Under the pieces are notes generated by a model that saw only the letters and a list, made by a program, of their open reading frames with translations, had not been told where the DNA came from and did no database searches. From Candidatus Kuenenia stuttgartensis (GTDB lineage Bacteria; Planctomycetota; UBA11346): a DNA stretch of 64,000 nt. Each line of letters begins with the position of its first letter. Positions within the stretch are counted from its first letter, which is position 1. Below, one piece after another: positions 45,685 through 54,241 of this stretch. The DNA is taken from NCBI GenBank assembly GCA_945876185.1, contig CAMCMZ010000009.1, positions 1 through 64,000 of the forward strand, in the 5' to 3' direction. The translations under genes were made by a program, and so were the position numbers.

Positions 45685-48600
45685 TCAACGGATGCGAAAA
45701 GTTTCGATCGCGAACGCGCCGACGTCGAGATCCAGCGCCCCGCGGTGCGCCTGTGCCGGGCGGTCGGTCCATTCCATGAGATCCGTGGGGACGATGGTCC
45801 GACCGTCCGCGACGATGCGGCCCTTGGCGCGGGCGCCGCGCGTCTCGATGACGCGGGCGATGAGGCCCTGGCCGGGATCCTCGGCGGCTTTGAGGACGGC
45901 GAGTTCCAGACCGTCTCCCTCGACCCGTACGGGCAGCTTCCAGGCGCCGCCGTCGCGGCCAGGCAGGACGAGCACGCCGGCGTTGAGCATCGCCGCCTCG
46001 GCGCGCACCGGGGCGGTGAAGAGGTCACCGTCGTGCGGAAGCAGGCTGTAGGTGAACGCGTGTGTGCCGACATCGGCGACCGGATCGGGTTCAGTCGGAG
46101 CGCGCAGGAGCGACAGCGAGAGCGTGCCGTCCTGGCAGGCGTAGCCGTACTTGCTGTCATTCAGCAGCGCGACGCCGCGCGTGCGTTCGCTCAGATCCGC
46201 CCAGCGGTGGCCGCAGACCTCAAACTGGGCGGCATCCCAACTGGTGTTGCGGTGGGTCGGGCGGCGGACGAAGCCGTACTGCGTCTCGTAGGCGCAGTCA
46301 CGGGCGGCAATCGCGGTGGGGAAGAGGACGCGCAGGACCTTGTGGCGCTCGTTCCATTCCACCGTGGTGACGAAGTCGAGCCGGGCAGAGCCAGGCCGCA
46401 GGCGGAGGCGCTGCGCGAGAGTTGACGATCCGATAGTCCCCCGCAGGACGAGTTCGTCGACGAGGGGGCCGCACCGGCGTTCGCTGGCGTTGACCTGAAA
46501 GGTCCCGAGCGGAGCCAGGCGGTGCTGTTCGTCGATGTCCCAGGCATCCCAGTGGAACGGACGGTCCTCATAGATGGTGAGGGCATTGCCGGGTTCGGTC
46601 ATCAGTTCGCGGCCATCGGACTTGAGCCGGGCCGAGACGATCCGGCCCTGTCCGTCGAGGACGTAGCGCACCACGTCGTTGTCGAGCACGATCTCGGATC
46701 CGGCGGCGCTGGTCGCCGGGGCGGGCGCGAGGCCGGCTGCACGGCGCAGCGTGGTGGCCGCGTGGCCGGGCACCGCGAGGCGGACCAGGATGCGTTCGCC
46801 ATCGCGCTGGGTCGGCAGGGTCTTGCCGTCGCGGCTGGCGCCTTCCCAGGTGGCGGGCAGGGCGACGAGATCGTCGAATGGTGTGGCCGACGGGTTGAGC
46901 ACGGTGGCGGCGTCGGCGTCGGCGGGCAGCACCCGGGCGGCAGCGGCGTCAGTGAGCTGGCGTGCCTCGGCGGCGACGGCCTCGTTCTGCGGCACCGCTT
47001 CGACGTAGACCTGATGGATCGACGAGCCGGGAATGATGTCGTGGAACTGGTTGGTCAGCAGCGTCTTCCACAACCGGTCGAAAGCAGCGCGCGGGTAATG
47101 CGCTTCGCCCGCGACGGCGTTCAGCAGTTCAGCCGCAGCGAGGGCCTCTTCGGCGCGGCGGTTCGAACGCTTGATGCCAGCCTGGGTGGTGTAGGTGCCG
47201 CGGTGCATCTCAAAGTACAGTTCGCCGGACCAGGTCTCCAGCTTGCTGCGGAAGGCATCCATGCGTTCGAGCACCGGCTGGGCGGGGCCGAAGGTGAACG
47301 GCGGGCAACCGTTGAGATCGCGCATGCGCAGGCCGCGTTCGAGGAATTCCTCATTCGGACCGCCGCCGCCATTGCCGATGCCGAACAGGCTGATCGCCTC
47401 GTCGGTGAGGCCGCGTTCCTTCAGCCGTTCCTGGGCCCGGATCAGCGCGCCCGGTTTGCACTTGGCGTTGTAGTCGTTCTCGGGCGGGAAGTGGGCCAGG
47501 ACTTCGCTGCCATCAAGACCGCGCCAGACGAAGGTGTTGTGCGGGAACTCGTTGACCTTGTTCCAGCTCAGCTTCTGGGTCAGGAAGTAGGGCACCCCGC
47601 ATTTGCGCAGGATCTGGGGCAGTTGGCCGGAATAGCCGAACACGTCGGGCAGCCAGAGGTTCTGCACGTCGACGCCGAATTCCGCCTTGAACCAGCGTTT
47701 TCCCAGGACGCACTGGCGCACCAGGGATTCGCCAGAGGGAAGGTTGCAGTCGGCCTCGACCCACATCGCGCCCTGGACTTCCCACCGCCCGGCAGCGACG
47801 GCCTGCTTTACTTTTTCGTAGAGGGCGGGGTAGCGCTCCTTGATGAAGGCGTAGAGCTGCGCCTGCGACGCGCCGAAGACGAAGCCGGGGTAGCGGGCAA
47901 TGAGCCCGATCTGGCTCGCGAAGGTGCGCGCGGTCTTGCGGATGGTTTCGCGCAACGGCCAAAGCCAGGCGGTGTCGATGTGGGCATGACCGACACCGGT
48001 GAAACGGATGTGGCCTGGATCGGCCCCCACCCGGAACAGCGGTGCCAGCGCCGCCCGGCAGGCGGCAGCGCCGGCGCGGTGGAACTCACCCACGGCAGCA
48101 TCGAGACCGAGCAGGATCTTGGCCCGGCGCGGACTGCCCCCGGGCAGGGCCTGCATCAGGTCGGTCAGGACGTCGAGATCGAGGATCAGGTCATAGGCCG
48201 CACGATCGAGGCGGCACAGCCGCAACCGGTTGACCTTGCCCTCATGCACGCCGTGCAGCGGCTTGAATTCATGGTTGTGCTCCGGGTCAGTACGGCTGAT
48301 GCCGAAAAGCTGGTTCGCGGCGCCTTCGATCCACAGCGAAATCGTCTCGCCGCCCTGCACCGGGCCAGGCAGGTGGAGCAGATCCTTGCTGTAGTCGGCC
48401 TCGAAAACCGAACCACGGGTCAGGCCGACGAGCGGACAACCGGCAGCATCGAAGACCAGAGCCTCGCCGGCGAGGTCGATCTGCGCCACGACCAACGCAC
48501 CAGCCCAGGCCGCAGGGATAGTGCCTTCAGCCTGGAGCCACGCACTGTCCCAGGCCTGACCCCAGGTCTGGTCTTCGCTGATGGACTGATAAGTCAGCGC

Positions 48601-48750
48601 CTCGCGGTGTTCCCAGGCCACGGGGTCGCGGCTTGCCGCGAAGCGGACCTGCATCCGCACCTGGTCCTCGGGATGGAGGAAACGTTGCCGTAGGTACGTC
48701 CGCAGGTTGGTGGCTCGGGATTCAATGATCGCGGGAACGAGATGGGCCAT
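45685..48750 (-). CDS. alpha-mannosidase, glycoside hydrolase family 38
   Basis: 1021 residues from the ATG at 48750, which has GAGGA 6 bases upstream. The GH38 zinc and catalytic motifs are seen: HIDTAWLWP (H257, D259) and MWVEADCNLPSGES with the predicted nucleophile D334; DVFGYSGQLPQIL and LVDEL-type C-terminal beta domains follow. No signal peptide is visible, so it probably acts inside the cell on imported oligosaccharides. It releases alpha-linked mannose. It is divergent from an IclR regulator with which it shares a palindrome-rich promoter region, which suggests that the regulator controls it. Confidence 0.93.
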   Translation of the reverse strand: MAHLVPAIIESRATNLRTYLRQRFLHPEDQVRMQVRFAASRDPVAWEHREALTYQSISEDQTWGQAWDSAWLQAEGTIPAAWAGALVVAQIDLAGEALVFDAAGCPLVGLTRGSVFEADYSKDLLHLPGPVQGGETISLWIEGAANQLFGISRTDPEHNHEFKPLHGVHEGKVNRLRLCRLDRAAYDLILDLDVLTDLMQALPGGSPRRAKILLGLDAAVGEFHRAGAAACRAALAPLFRVGADPGHIRFTGVGHAHIDTAWLWPLRETIRKTARTFASQIGLIARYPGFVFGASQAQLYAFIKERYPALYEKVKQAVAAGRWEVQGAMWVEADCNLPSGESLVRQCVLGKRWFKAEFGVDVQNLWLPDVFGYSGQLPQILRKCGVPYFLTQKLSWNKVNEFPHNTFVWRGLDGSEVLAHFPPENDYNAKCKPGALIRAQERLKERGLTDEAISLFGIGNGGGGPNEEFLERGLRMRDLNGCPPFTFGPAQPVLERMDAFRSKLETWSGELYFEMHRGTYTTQAGIKRSNRRAEEALAAAELLNAVAGEAHYPRAAFDRLWKTLLTNQFHDIIPGSSIHQVYVEAVPQNEAVAAEARQLTDAAAARVLPADADAATVLNPSATPFDDLVALPATWEGASRDGKTLPTQRDGERILVRLAVPGHAATTLRRAAGLAPAPATSAAGSEIVLDNDVVRYVLDGQGRIVSARLKSDGRELMTEPGNALTIYEDRPFHWDAWDIDEQHRLAPLGTFQVNASERRCGPLVDELVLRGTIGSSTLAQRLRLRPGSARLDFVTTVEWNERHKVLRVLFPTAIAARDCAYETQYGFVRRPTHRNTSWDAAQFEVCGHRWADLSERTRGVALLNDSKYGYACQDGTLSLSLLRAPTEPDPVADVGTHAFTYSLLPHDGDLFTAPVRAEAAMLNAGVLVLPGRDGGAWKLPVRVEGDGLELAVLKAAEDPGQGLIARVIETRGARAKGRIVADGRTIVPTDLMEWTDRPAQAHRGALDLDVGAFAIETFRIR

Positions 48751-48796
48751 GGGGATCCTCGGGCGGCAGGTGCGCGGAGGTTCATGGGACAGGGGA

Positions 48797-48924
48797 TTTG
48801 TCAAGACAAACGATTGTATACATGAGAAAAATGAAAATTACAGAATGCCTGCTCCGTATCGATCCACCTGGGCCTGGGGATGCCTGGGGATGCTCGCCGG
48901 AAATTGACTTTGCGTATTACGCAA
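48797..48924. promoter_or_regulatory. palindromes in the mannosidase / IclR divergent region
   Basis: Three palindromes occur: TTTGTC-AA-GACAAA (48797-48810), TGTATACA (48815-48822) and TTGCGTATTACGCAA (48910-48924). The region 48797-48860 is AT-rich and should hold the divergent promoters. A 10-base tandem repeat CCTGGGGATG occurs at 48873-48892. The last palindrome would lie in the coding region if IclR starts at 48880. They are candidate operators for the IclR protein. Confidence 0.45.
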
Positions 48925-49668
48925 TATGAATCCGACGTGCTCGCGAACGGTCTGGACATCCTGCGCATCCTGGCCGAGGCCGAGACGCCGTTGACCGCCA
49001 CTGCGATCGCCGAGCGCGTTGGCCTGCACGTCTCCAATGTCTCGCGCACCTTGCGGGTGCTGATGCGCAGCGGCTACGTGCGCAAGCCGACCTACCACAG
49101 CTTCGCGCCGGATGTCGGCGTGCTCGCCCTCGCGGGTTCCGCAGCCGATCGCCTGCCTGCGATCCGCTTGACCCGGACCATGGTGCAGGCGGCGGCCCGA
49201 CGCAGCGGGCTGTCGGCCAGCCTTGCCGCGCTGCACAACGACCAGGTGCTGTACCTGCACCGCAGCCAGCCGGATGGTGCCACGGTGTCCGGCGTGGCCG
49301 GGGGCTTTCCGCTCCACCGTTCGGTGGTCGGTCTGCGCCTGCTGCTCGATCTGCCCAAGACGCGGGCCCTTGCGGCGCTGGCACGGGCGGCACGCCGCTA
49401 TGGCTGGGAACGACCGACGCCCACGACTCCGGCAGATCCGGCGGCTTGTCTGGCGGCAGCCCGGCAACGCCTGCACGGCGGAATCCTGCGCACCGATCAT
49501 TGGGACACGCCAGGGGATTTCGCCCTCGCTCTTGGGGTCAAGGCGGTCGGGCATCCAGCCCTGGCGATCGCCCTCGACGGAGCCAGTCCCCAAGCGGCCG
49601 AGGATTCCCTCGCCGTGCTGAGATCGACAGCGACCGCGCTCACCACCATCCTGGAACAGGATCCATGA
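48880..49668 (+). CDS. IclR family transcriptional regulator
   Basis: About 262 residues. N-terminal winged helix-turn-helix (ANGLDILRILAE...TATAIAERVGLHVSNVSRTLR) and a C-terminal effector-binding domain in which SGLSASLAALHNDQVLYLHR and the ligand-region G-PLHRS block are recognisable. The start is uncertain: 48880 ATG, or TTG/GTG codons at 48904, 48910 or 48937 downstream, the last of which would leave the palindrome at 48910 outside the gene. It is expected to respond to a small metabolite and control the divergent mannosidase and the FAD oxidoreductase that overlaps its end by four bases. Confidence 0.87.
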   Translation: MPGDARRKLTLRITQYESDVLANGLDILRILAEAETPLTATAIAERVGLHVSNVSRTLRVLMRSGYVRKPTYHSFAPDVGVLALAGSAADRLPAIRLTRTMVQAAARRSGLSASLAALHNDQVLYLHRSQPDGATVSGVAGGFPLHRSVVGLRLLLDLPKTRALAALARAARRYGWERPTPTTPADPAACLAAARQRLHGGILRTDHWDTPGDFALALGVKAVGHPALAIALDGASPQAAEDSLAVLRSTATALTTILEQDP

Positions 49669-52031
49669 CCATCACCGTGCGCGAAACCTATGATTTTCTC
49701 GTCGTCGGTGGAGGTCTTGCCGGGGTCTGCGCCGCCGTGGCCGCGGCCCGGCAAGGTCTGAAGACCGGTCTCGTCCACGAACGTCCGGTGCTGGGCGGGG
49801 TCGCCAGTTCTGAAATGCGGGTCACCGTGCACGGTGCGGCCTGCCATCACGCCTACGCCCGCGAGACCGGCATCATCCAGGAGATCCTGGAGGCCGAACG
49901 CGGCACCAACCACGAAGCCATCAACGAGAACGGCTGGACCAACAGCGTCCTCGACCTGGTGCTCTACGACCTCGTGCAGCGCACGCCGGGACTGACCCTG
50001 CACCTGAACACCAGCGTCAATGGCGTGGTGATGGAGGCCGGCAGCAGCAGGGTCAGTCAGGCCGCATCCACCGCCCTTGGCTACTATGAGCGGCCGGCCT
50101 GCCCGGTGTCGCGCCGCATCGCAGCTGTGACGGCGCGGACCCTGTCGGCCGAGACCGAATACCTGTTGTCGGCGCCGCTTTTCATCGATGCGACCGGCGA
50201 CGGGCTGGTCGCCGATCTGGCCGGCTGCGCCTGGCGCATGGGTAGCGAATCCCGGGCTGAGACCGGCGAACTGCATGCACCGGAACGCGCGAGCACCGAC
50301 ACCATGGGGAATTCCATCCACATCCGCGCCAGGGATATGGGCCGGCCGTGCCCGTTCACGCCGCCGGCCTGGGCGGTTCGCCATGAGGATCCCGCCTTCT
50401 TCTATGACCAGGGCCGGGTTCCCCACGATCCGCGCGGCGGATTCTGGTGGATCGAGATCGGTATCCCCTGGCACACCATCCACGACAACGAACGCATCCG
50501 CCACGAACTGACCCGCCATGCCCTGGGGGTGTGGGACTGGATGAAGAACCACGATCCGAAGATGATGGACAAGTGCCGCAACTTCGCGCTCGACTTCATC
50601 GGCCAGGTGCCCGGCAAGCGCGAAAGCCGGCGCGTGGTCGGTCGGCATTGGTTGACCGAAAACGACCTTCAGGCGCGCACCGTCTTTCCCGATGAGATCT
50701 GCCACGGCGGCTGGTTCGTCGACCTGCACACGCCGGGTGGATTGCTCGCCGCGACCAGCGAACCGGCAAGCGCGGAGGGCTATCGCGCCGATTCCGAATA
50801 CGCGGCGAAAAGCTACGTCGGCCCGTACGGCATTCCGCTGCGGAGTTTGATCGCGCGCGATGTCGACAATCTGTTCCTCGCCGGGCGCTGCATCTCGGTG
50901 ACGCACGCGGCGCTGGGCACCGTGCGGGTGATGGGCACCACCGCCCTCATGGGTCAGGCGGTCGGTAGTGCCGCCCCCGAGGCCCTGCGCCACGGCCTGC
51001 CTGCGCTTGCAGACGATGCCGCCGCCGGCGGACCGTTGATCCAGGCGATCCAGCAGCGCTTGCTGCGTGCAGGCGTTTTCCTGCCGAACCGGCGCAACCT
51101 GGATCCCTTCGACCTGGCGCTTTGCGCCACCGTCAGCGCCAGCAGTTGCGCCCAGGTTCATGGCATCGGCCCGGCTGAACCGCGCTGCGAAGCCGGTCTT
51201 GCGGCCTGGGGTGGCCCAGCCCAGGAATTGGACACAGAACCAGTCCAGGTGCTGGCCGTCGCCGAAGGTCGCATCGATCGCGTCGCGCTGTGTCTTGATG
51301 TTGCCGGAGAGGTACCGGTGCGAGTGCCGCTGCGCCTGACCCGGATGGCTGACATCTTCGACTACCGGCGTGATGGCGACGCGGTGCTGGCCGAGACCGT
51401 GGTCGAGGTACTGCCCGGTGCGGGTCGTTGGATCGACTGGCCGGTCGCGCTGACCGGTATCCGCGACGGGTATGTCCGCCTTCAGGCCGGCCCGGTCGCC
51501 GGGGCGGGATGGCGCCGCGCCATCGCCCGACTGCCCGACCATCCATCGCAATGCCGGGTGTCGCCGACGCGGCTGCGCAGCCAGCACTATACCCTGGTCT
51601 TCCGCATCGAACCGGGGCAACCCGCCTATCCCGCGTCGGCGGTCCTCAGCGGTCGGACCCGGCCCGGCGACGGCCCGGAATGCTGGCGCAGCGATCCTGG
51701 ACAGGGATTTCCGCAATGGCTCGAACTCGCCTGGACTGCACCGCAGCGGATCGCCCGCGTCGAACTGACCTTCCCCGGCCAGCTCTGCACCGAGGTCCAC
51801 GCCGAGCCGCCGTTCTTCAGCGCGGCGCAAAACGCCAGCGATTATGCGATCCTGGTCGAAACTGACGCCGGTTGGCGCGAGGTCCTGCGCATCGCCGGCA
51901 ACCGCAACCGCCGCCGCGATCACGACCTGCCCTGCACGGTCACCACCCGCCGACTGCGCATCCGCATCGACGCAACCGGTGGCGATCCTTCGGCCGCGAT
52001 CAGCGAGGTGCGCTGCTATTTACCGCAATGA
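49665..52031 (+). CDS. FAD-dependent oxidoreductase (FAD_oxidored type) with C-terminal beta domain
   Basis: 788 residues. The dinucleotide-binding motif is VVGGGLAGVCAAVAAARQG near the N-terminus, with VHERPVLGGVASSE after it and the second FAD contact block LFLAGRCISVTHAALGTVR near residue 405. The last 250 residues look like a beta-sandwich, discoidin-like domain (QWLELAWTAPQRIARVELTF). Members are common in saccharolytic and planctomycete/lentisphaera-type genomes; substrates are mostly unknown. The ATGA overlap with the IclR gene shows cotranscription. A role in oxidising a sugar or sugar derivative is inference from the neighbours. Confidence 0.85.
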   Translation: MTITVRETYDFLVVGGGLAGVCAAVAAARQGLKTGLVHERPVLGGVASSEMRVTVHGAACHHAYARETGIIQEILEAERGTNHEAINENGWTNSVLDLVLYDLVQRTPGLTLHLNTSVNGVVMEAGSSRVSQAASTALGYYERPACPVSRRIAAVTARTLSAETEYLLSAPLFIDATGDGLVADLAGCAWRMGSESRAETGELHAPERASTDTMGNSIHIRARDMGRPCPFTPPAWAVRHEDPAFFYDQGRVPHDPRGGFWWIEIGIPWHTIHDNERIRHELTRHALGVWDWMKNHDPKMMDKCRNFALDFIGQVPGKRESRRVVGRHWLTENDLQARTVFPDEICHGGWFVDLHTPGGLLAATSEPASAEGYRADSEYAAKSYVGPYGIPLRSLIARDVDNLFLAGRCISVTHAALGTVRVMGTTALMGQAVGSAAPEALRHGLPALADDAAAGGPLIQAIQQRLLRAGVFLPNRRNLDPFDLALCATVSASSCAQVHGIGPAEPRCEAGLAAWGGPAQELDTEPVQVLAVAEGRIDRVALCLDVAGEVPVRVPLRLTRMADIFDYRRDGDAVLAETVVEVLPGAGRWIDWPVALTGIRDGYVRLQAGPVAGAGWRRAIARLPDHPSQCRVSPTRLRSQHYTLVFRIEPGQPAYPASAVLSGRTRPGDGPECWRSDPGQGFPQWLELAWTAPQRIARVELTFPGQLCTEVHAEPPFFSAAQNASDYAILVETDAGWREVLRIAGNRNRRRDHDLPCTVTTRRLRIRIDATGGDPSAAISEVRCYLPQ

Positions 52032-52093
52032 GTAGCCGCAATTTGGCGCAGTGGCCTGGTGCAGCGCTGGATCGAGCCTCCCCAAAACGAGTC

Positions 52094-53146
52094 TCAAAGC
52101 AGGATGGCCGGATCCGGCACTCCGCCGGTCGCCGCCTCGCACAGGGCGATGACGTTCGCGACCGGTACCTCGGGCATGATTTTCTCGTGGCTGGGTGAGA
52201 TCACCCAACGGTCGCCGAAAACGTCGCGCAGGCGGTTGACCTCGTCCTTGATCTGCTGCGGCGTGCCGCGCCAGAGCAGGTCCTGGGTGTCGATGCCACC
52301 GACGAAGACGACGCTTTTGCCGAACTTCGCCGCGAGGGTGTCGGCATCCATGCCAGCCGCCTTGGCCTGGAGCGGATGCAGGCCGTCGATGCCAGCGTCG
52401 ATCAGCCACGGGATGGCCTGGCAGATCGCGCCGCACGAATGGAGCTGCACCGGCTTGCCGTGGCGCTTCGCCTGGTCGATGAGTTGGCGGAAGTACGGCA
52501 GCACGAATTCCTTGAATTTGGCGGCATTCACGAACAGGCGCTGCTGGGTGCCGAAATCGTTGCCGAAGAAGGCGACATCGATGACCTCAGGGCATTCACG
52601 GAAGATGCGCTCGTTCACCGCGAGGTAGAAATCGACAATGTGGCGCGTCACGGCGTGCACCACCTCGGGATGCGAGTACATCTTCATGAAGTACTCCTCG
52701 ATGCCGAAGTAGTCCATGGCGTTGTGGAAGAAGCAGCCCCAGACGCCCCCCATGCGCCAGACGTCTTCACGTCCGCGCATCTGGTTGCGGTAATGGACGA
52801 GGTCGACCCAGGCGGGATCGGGCCAGGGATGGCGATCGACCTCGGCCACGCTGGTGCAGGTGGCGAAGCAGCCCGGTTCGCCATGACCCTTCTTGGCCGG
52901 CATGCCGTGACGGGTGTCGAAGATCGGTTTGGAGTCGTGGCTGCCACAGAACGCTCCTTCCGGCGGCGTCAGCCAACGGCAATCGTCCCGCACCGCCCGG
53001 CGCAGGCCTTCGTCGTCCTTGACGCCCCAGGCCTCATACAGTTGCGGCACTAGTTTCTCATGCGGATCGCCGAGCCAGAAGCCGGCGCGGTCGGGGGTGC
53101 GGCCGGTGTAGATGGCGGCCAGGCGCTCGCGATGGGTCATGCTCAT
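52094..53146 (-). CDS. uroporphyrinogen decarboxylase-family protein, likely corrinoid-dependent methyltransferase
   Basis: 350 residues of the URO-D/MtaA fold. The motif VQLHSCGAICQAI contains the His-x-Cys zinc site of methylcobalamin methyltransferases, which true HemE lacks. FGNDFGTQQ and VFVGGIDTQDLLW are further family blocks. It would move a methyl group to or from a corrinoid protein; no corrinoid-binding partner gene is in view. The start at 53146 (MSMTHRERL) has AGGA 8 bases upstream; 53140 is an alternative. It is divergent from an AraC regulator. Confidence 0.82.
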   Translation of the reverse strand: MSMTHRERLAAIYTGRTPDRAGFWLGDPHEKLVPQLYEAWGVKDDEGLRRAVRDDCRWLTPPEGAFCGSHDSKPIFDTRHGMPAKKGHGEPGCFATCTSVAEVDRHPWPDPAWVDLVHYRNQMRGREDVWRMGGVWGCFFHNAMDYFGIEEYFMKMYSHPEVVHAVTRHIVDFYLAVNERIFRECPEVIDVAFFGNDFGTQQRLFVNAAKFKEFVLPYFRQLIDQAKRHGKPVQLHSCGAICQAIPWLIDAGIDGLHPLQAKAAGMDADTLAAKFGKSVVFVGGIDTQDLLWRGTPQQIKDEVNRLRDVFGDRWVISPSHEKIMPEVPVANVIALCEAATGGVPDPAILL

Positions 53147-53218
53147 GGGGTCGATCCTAGCGGACGCGGAGGTGGCCTGGCAATTGGCTGGTTCCGCCCG
53201 CGTGGTACGGATTCGACC

Positions 53219-54034
53219 ATGATCGTCGCCCCGACCACCCGGCTGCGCCTGCCACTGGGCGTCCTGCCGCACATCCTGCGCGCCGACCGCTTTCCGTTTT
53301 TCGACCGCACCCACGAGACGCGCTACCACCATCCGTCCTTCAACGCCCTGCATCTGCATTTGTACCAGGGCGTCCGCCGCATCGCCGGAGTTGAGGAAAA
53401 GCTTGAACCCGGCGACTACACCCTGTCCCCGGCCCCCACCCCCAGCACCTATTCCCTGCCAAAGCCTGGCTTCCACCTCTGCGTGCATTTCGCCGCGATG
53501 GGGCCGGTGCCAGACGGCCCGGCGCTCGATCTGCCCCTGCACCTGCGCCCCGGCACGGCTGGTACCCACCTTGGCGACCACCTGCATGAGGTCCTGCGTC
53601 GGCACGCCCTGGCCCGGCGGCGTGGTCCGGCTGCGGTCGATCACGCCGCGGCCGCCAGTTCCCTGCTGCTGGCGCTGTTGCACGAACTCGCGGCCTTGGA
53701 TCGGGAAGGGACCGCCCGGCCGTCGCATCCAGGATTTGAGCGCTTGCTCACGGTCATCGACGAGACGCTGGCAGAGGACCTGAGCGCCGCTGCTCTCGCC
53801 CAACGCGCGGGTCTCACCCAGACCGTGGCCAGCCGGCTGCTGCGTCGGCATCTGGGCCTCACCATGGCCAGCCTGCGACTGCACCGCCGGATCGAAGCCG
53901 CCCGCCATCTGCTTGCCGTCAGCGATCTGCCGGTGGCGGCGATTGGCCGCCGCGTGGGTCTGCCCGACCCCCAGCATTTCAATAAGGTTTTCCGACGTTT
54001 TACCGGGTTCAGCCCGGGTGCGGCCCGAGGCTGA
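53219..54034 (+). CDS. AraC family transcriptional regulator
   Basis: 271 residues. An N-terminal cupin-like sensing region (HHPSFNALHLHLYQG, LEPGDYTLSP) is followed by a C-terminal double helix-turn-helix (LSAAALAQRAGLTQTVASRLLRRHLG and AIGRRVGLPDPQHFNKVFRRFTGFSP). The sensor part suggests sugar or sugar-derivative sensing. It is divergent from the URO-D-family gene 72 bases away and probably controls it. Confidence 0.9.
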   Translation: MIVAPTTRLRLPLGVLPHILRADRFPFFDRTHETRYHHPSFNALHLHLYQGVRRIAGVEEKLEPGDYTLSPAPTPSTYSLPKPGFHLCVHFAAMGPVPDGPALDLPLHLRPGTAGTHLGDHLHEVLRRHALARRRGPAAVDHAAAASSLLLALLHELAALDREGTARPSHPGFERLLTVIDETLAEDLSAAALAQRAGLTQTVASRLLRRHLGLTMASLRLHRRIEAARHLLAVSDLPVAAIGRRVGLPDPQHFNKVFRRFTGFSPGAARG

Positions 54035-54152
54035 ACGAGTCCGTCCGCCAGCGTTGTGCGCCGGCGAATCTCCTGGCCGGGCCTCGTCCTGGCAGCGCGC
54101 CGTTCAAGGTTGGCGGGCAAGGATCTGTCGCAGCTCGCCCTGGGCTTAATCT

Positions 54153-54183
54153 GAAAACGTCCAAACAGCCAAACTGGTCAAAC
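54153..54183 (+). promoter_or_regulatory. direct-repeat operator candidate upstream of the CarH-like regulator
   Basis: GAAAAC, CCAAAC, CCAAAC and TCAAAC start at 54153, 54161, 54169 and 54178, a period of 8, 8 and 9 bases. TTAATC just before them could be part of a promoter. The array lies 59-89 bases before the regulator gene. MerR/B12 regulators of the CarH/LitR group bind direct repeats at their own promoters; identity of this site is inferred. Confidence 0.4.
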
Positions 54184-54241
54184 GACCACGGCGAATGACC
54201 ACCCGGCTGCCTGCGCCGTCCTGTCCGCCCCGGAAGCCCCC

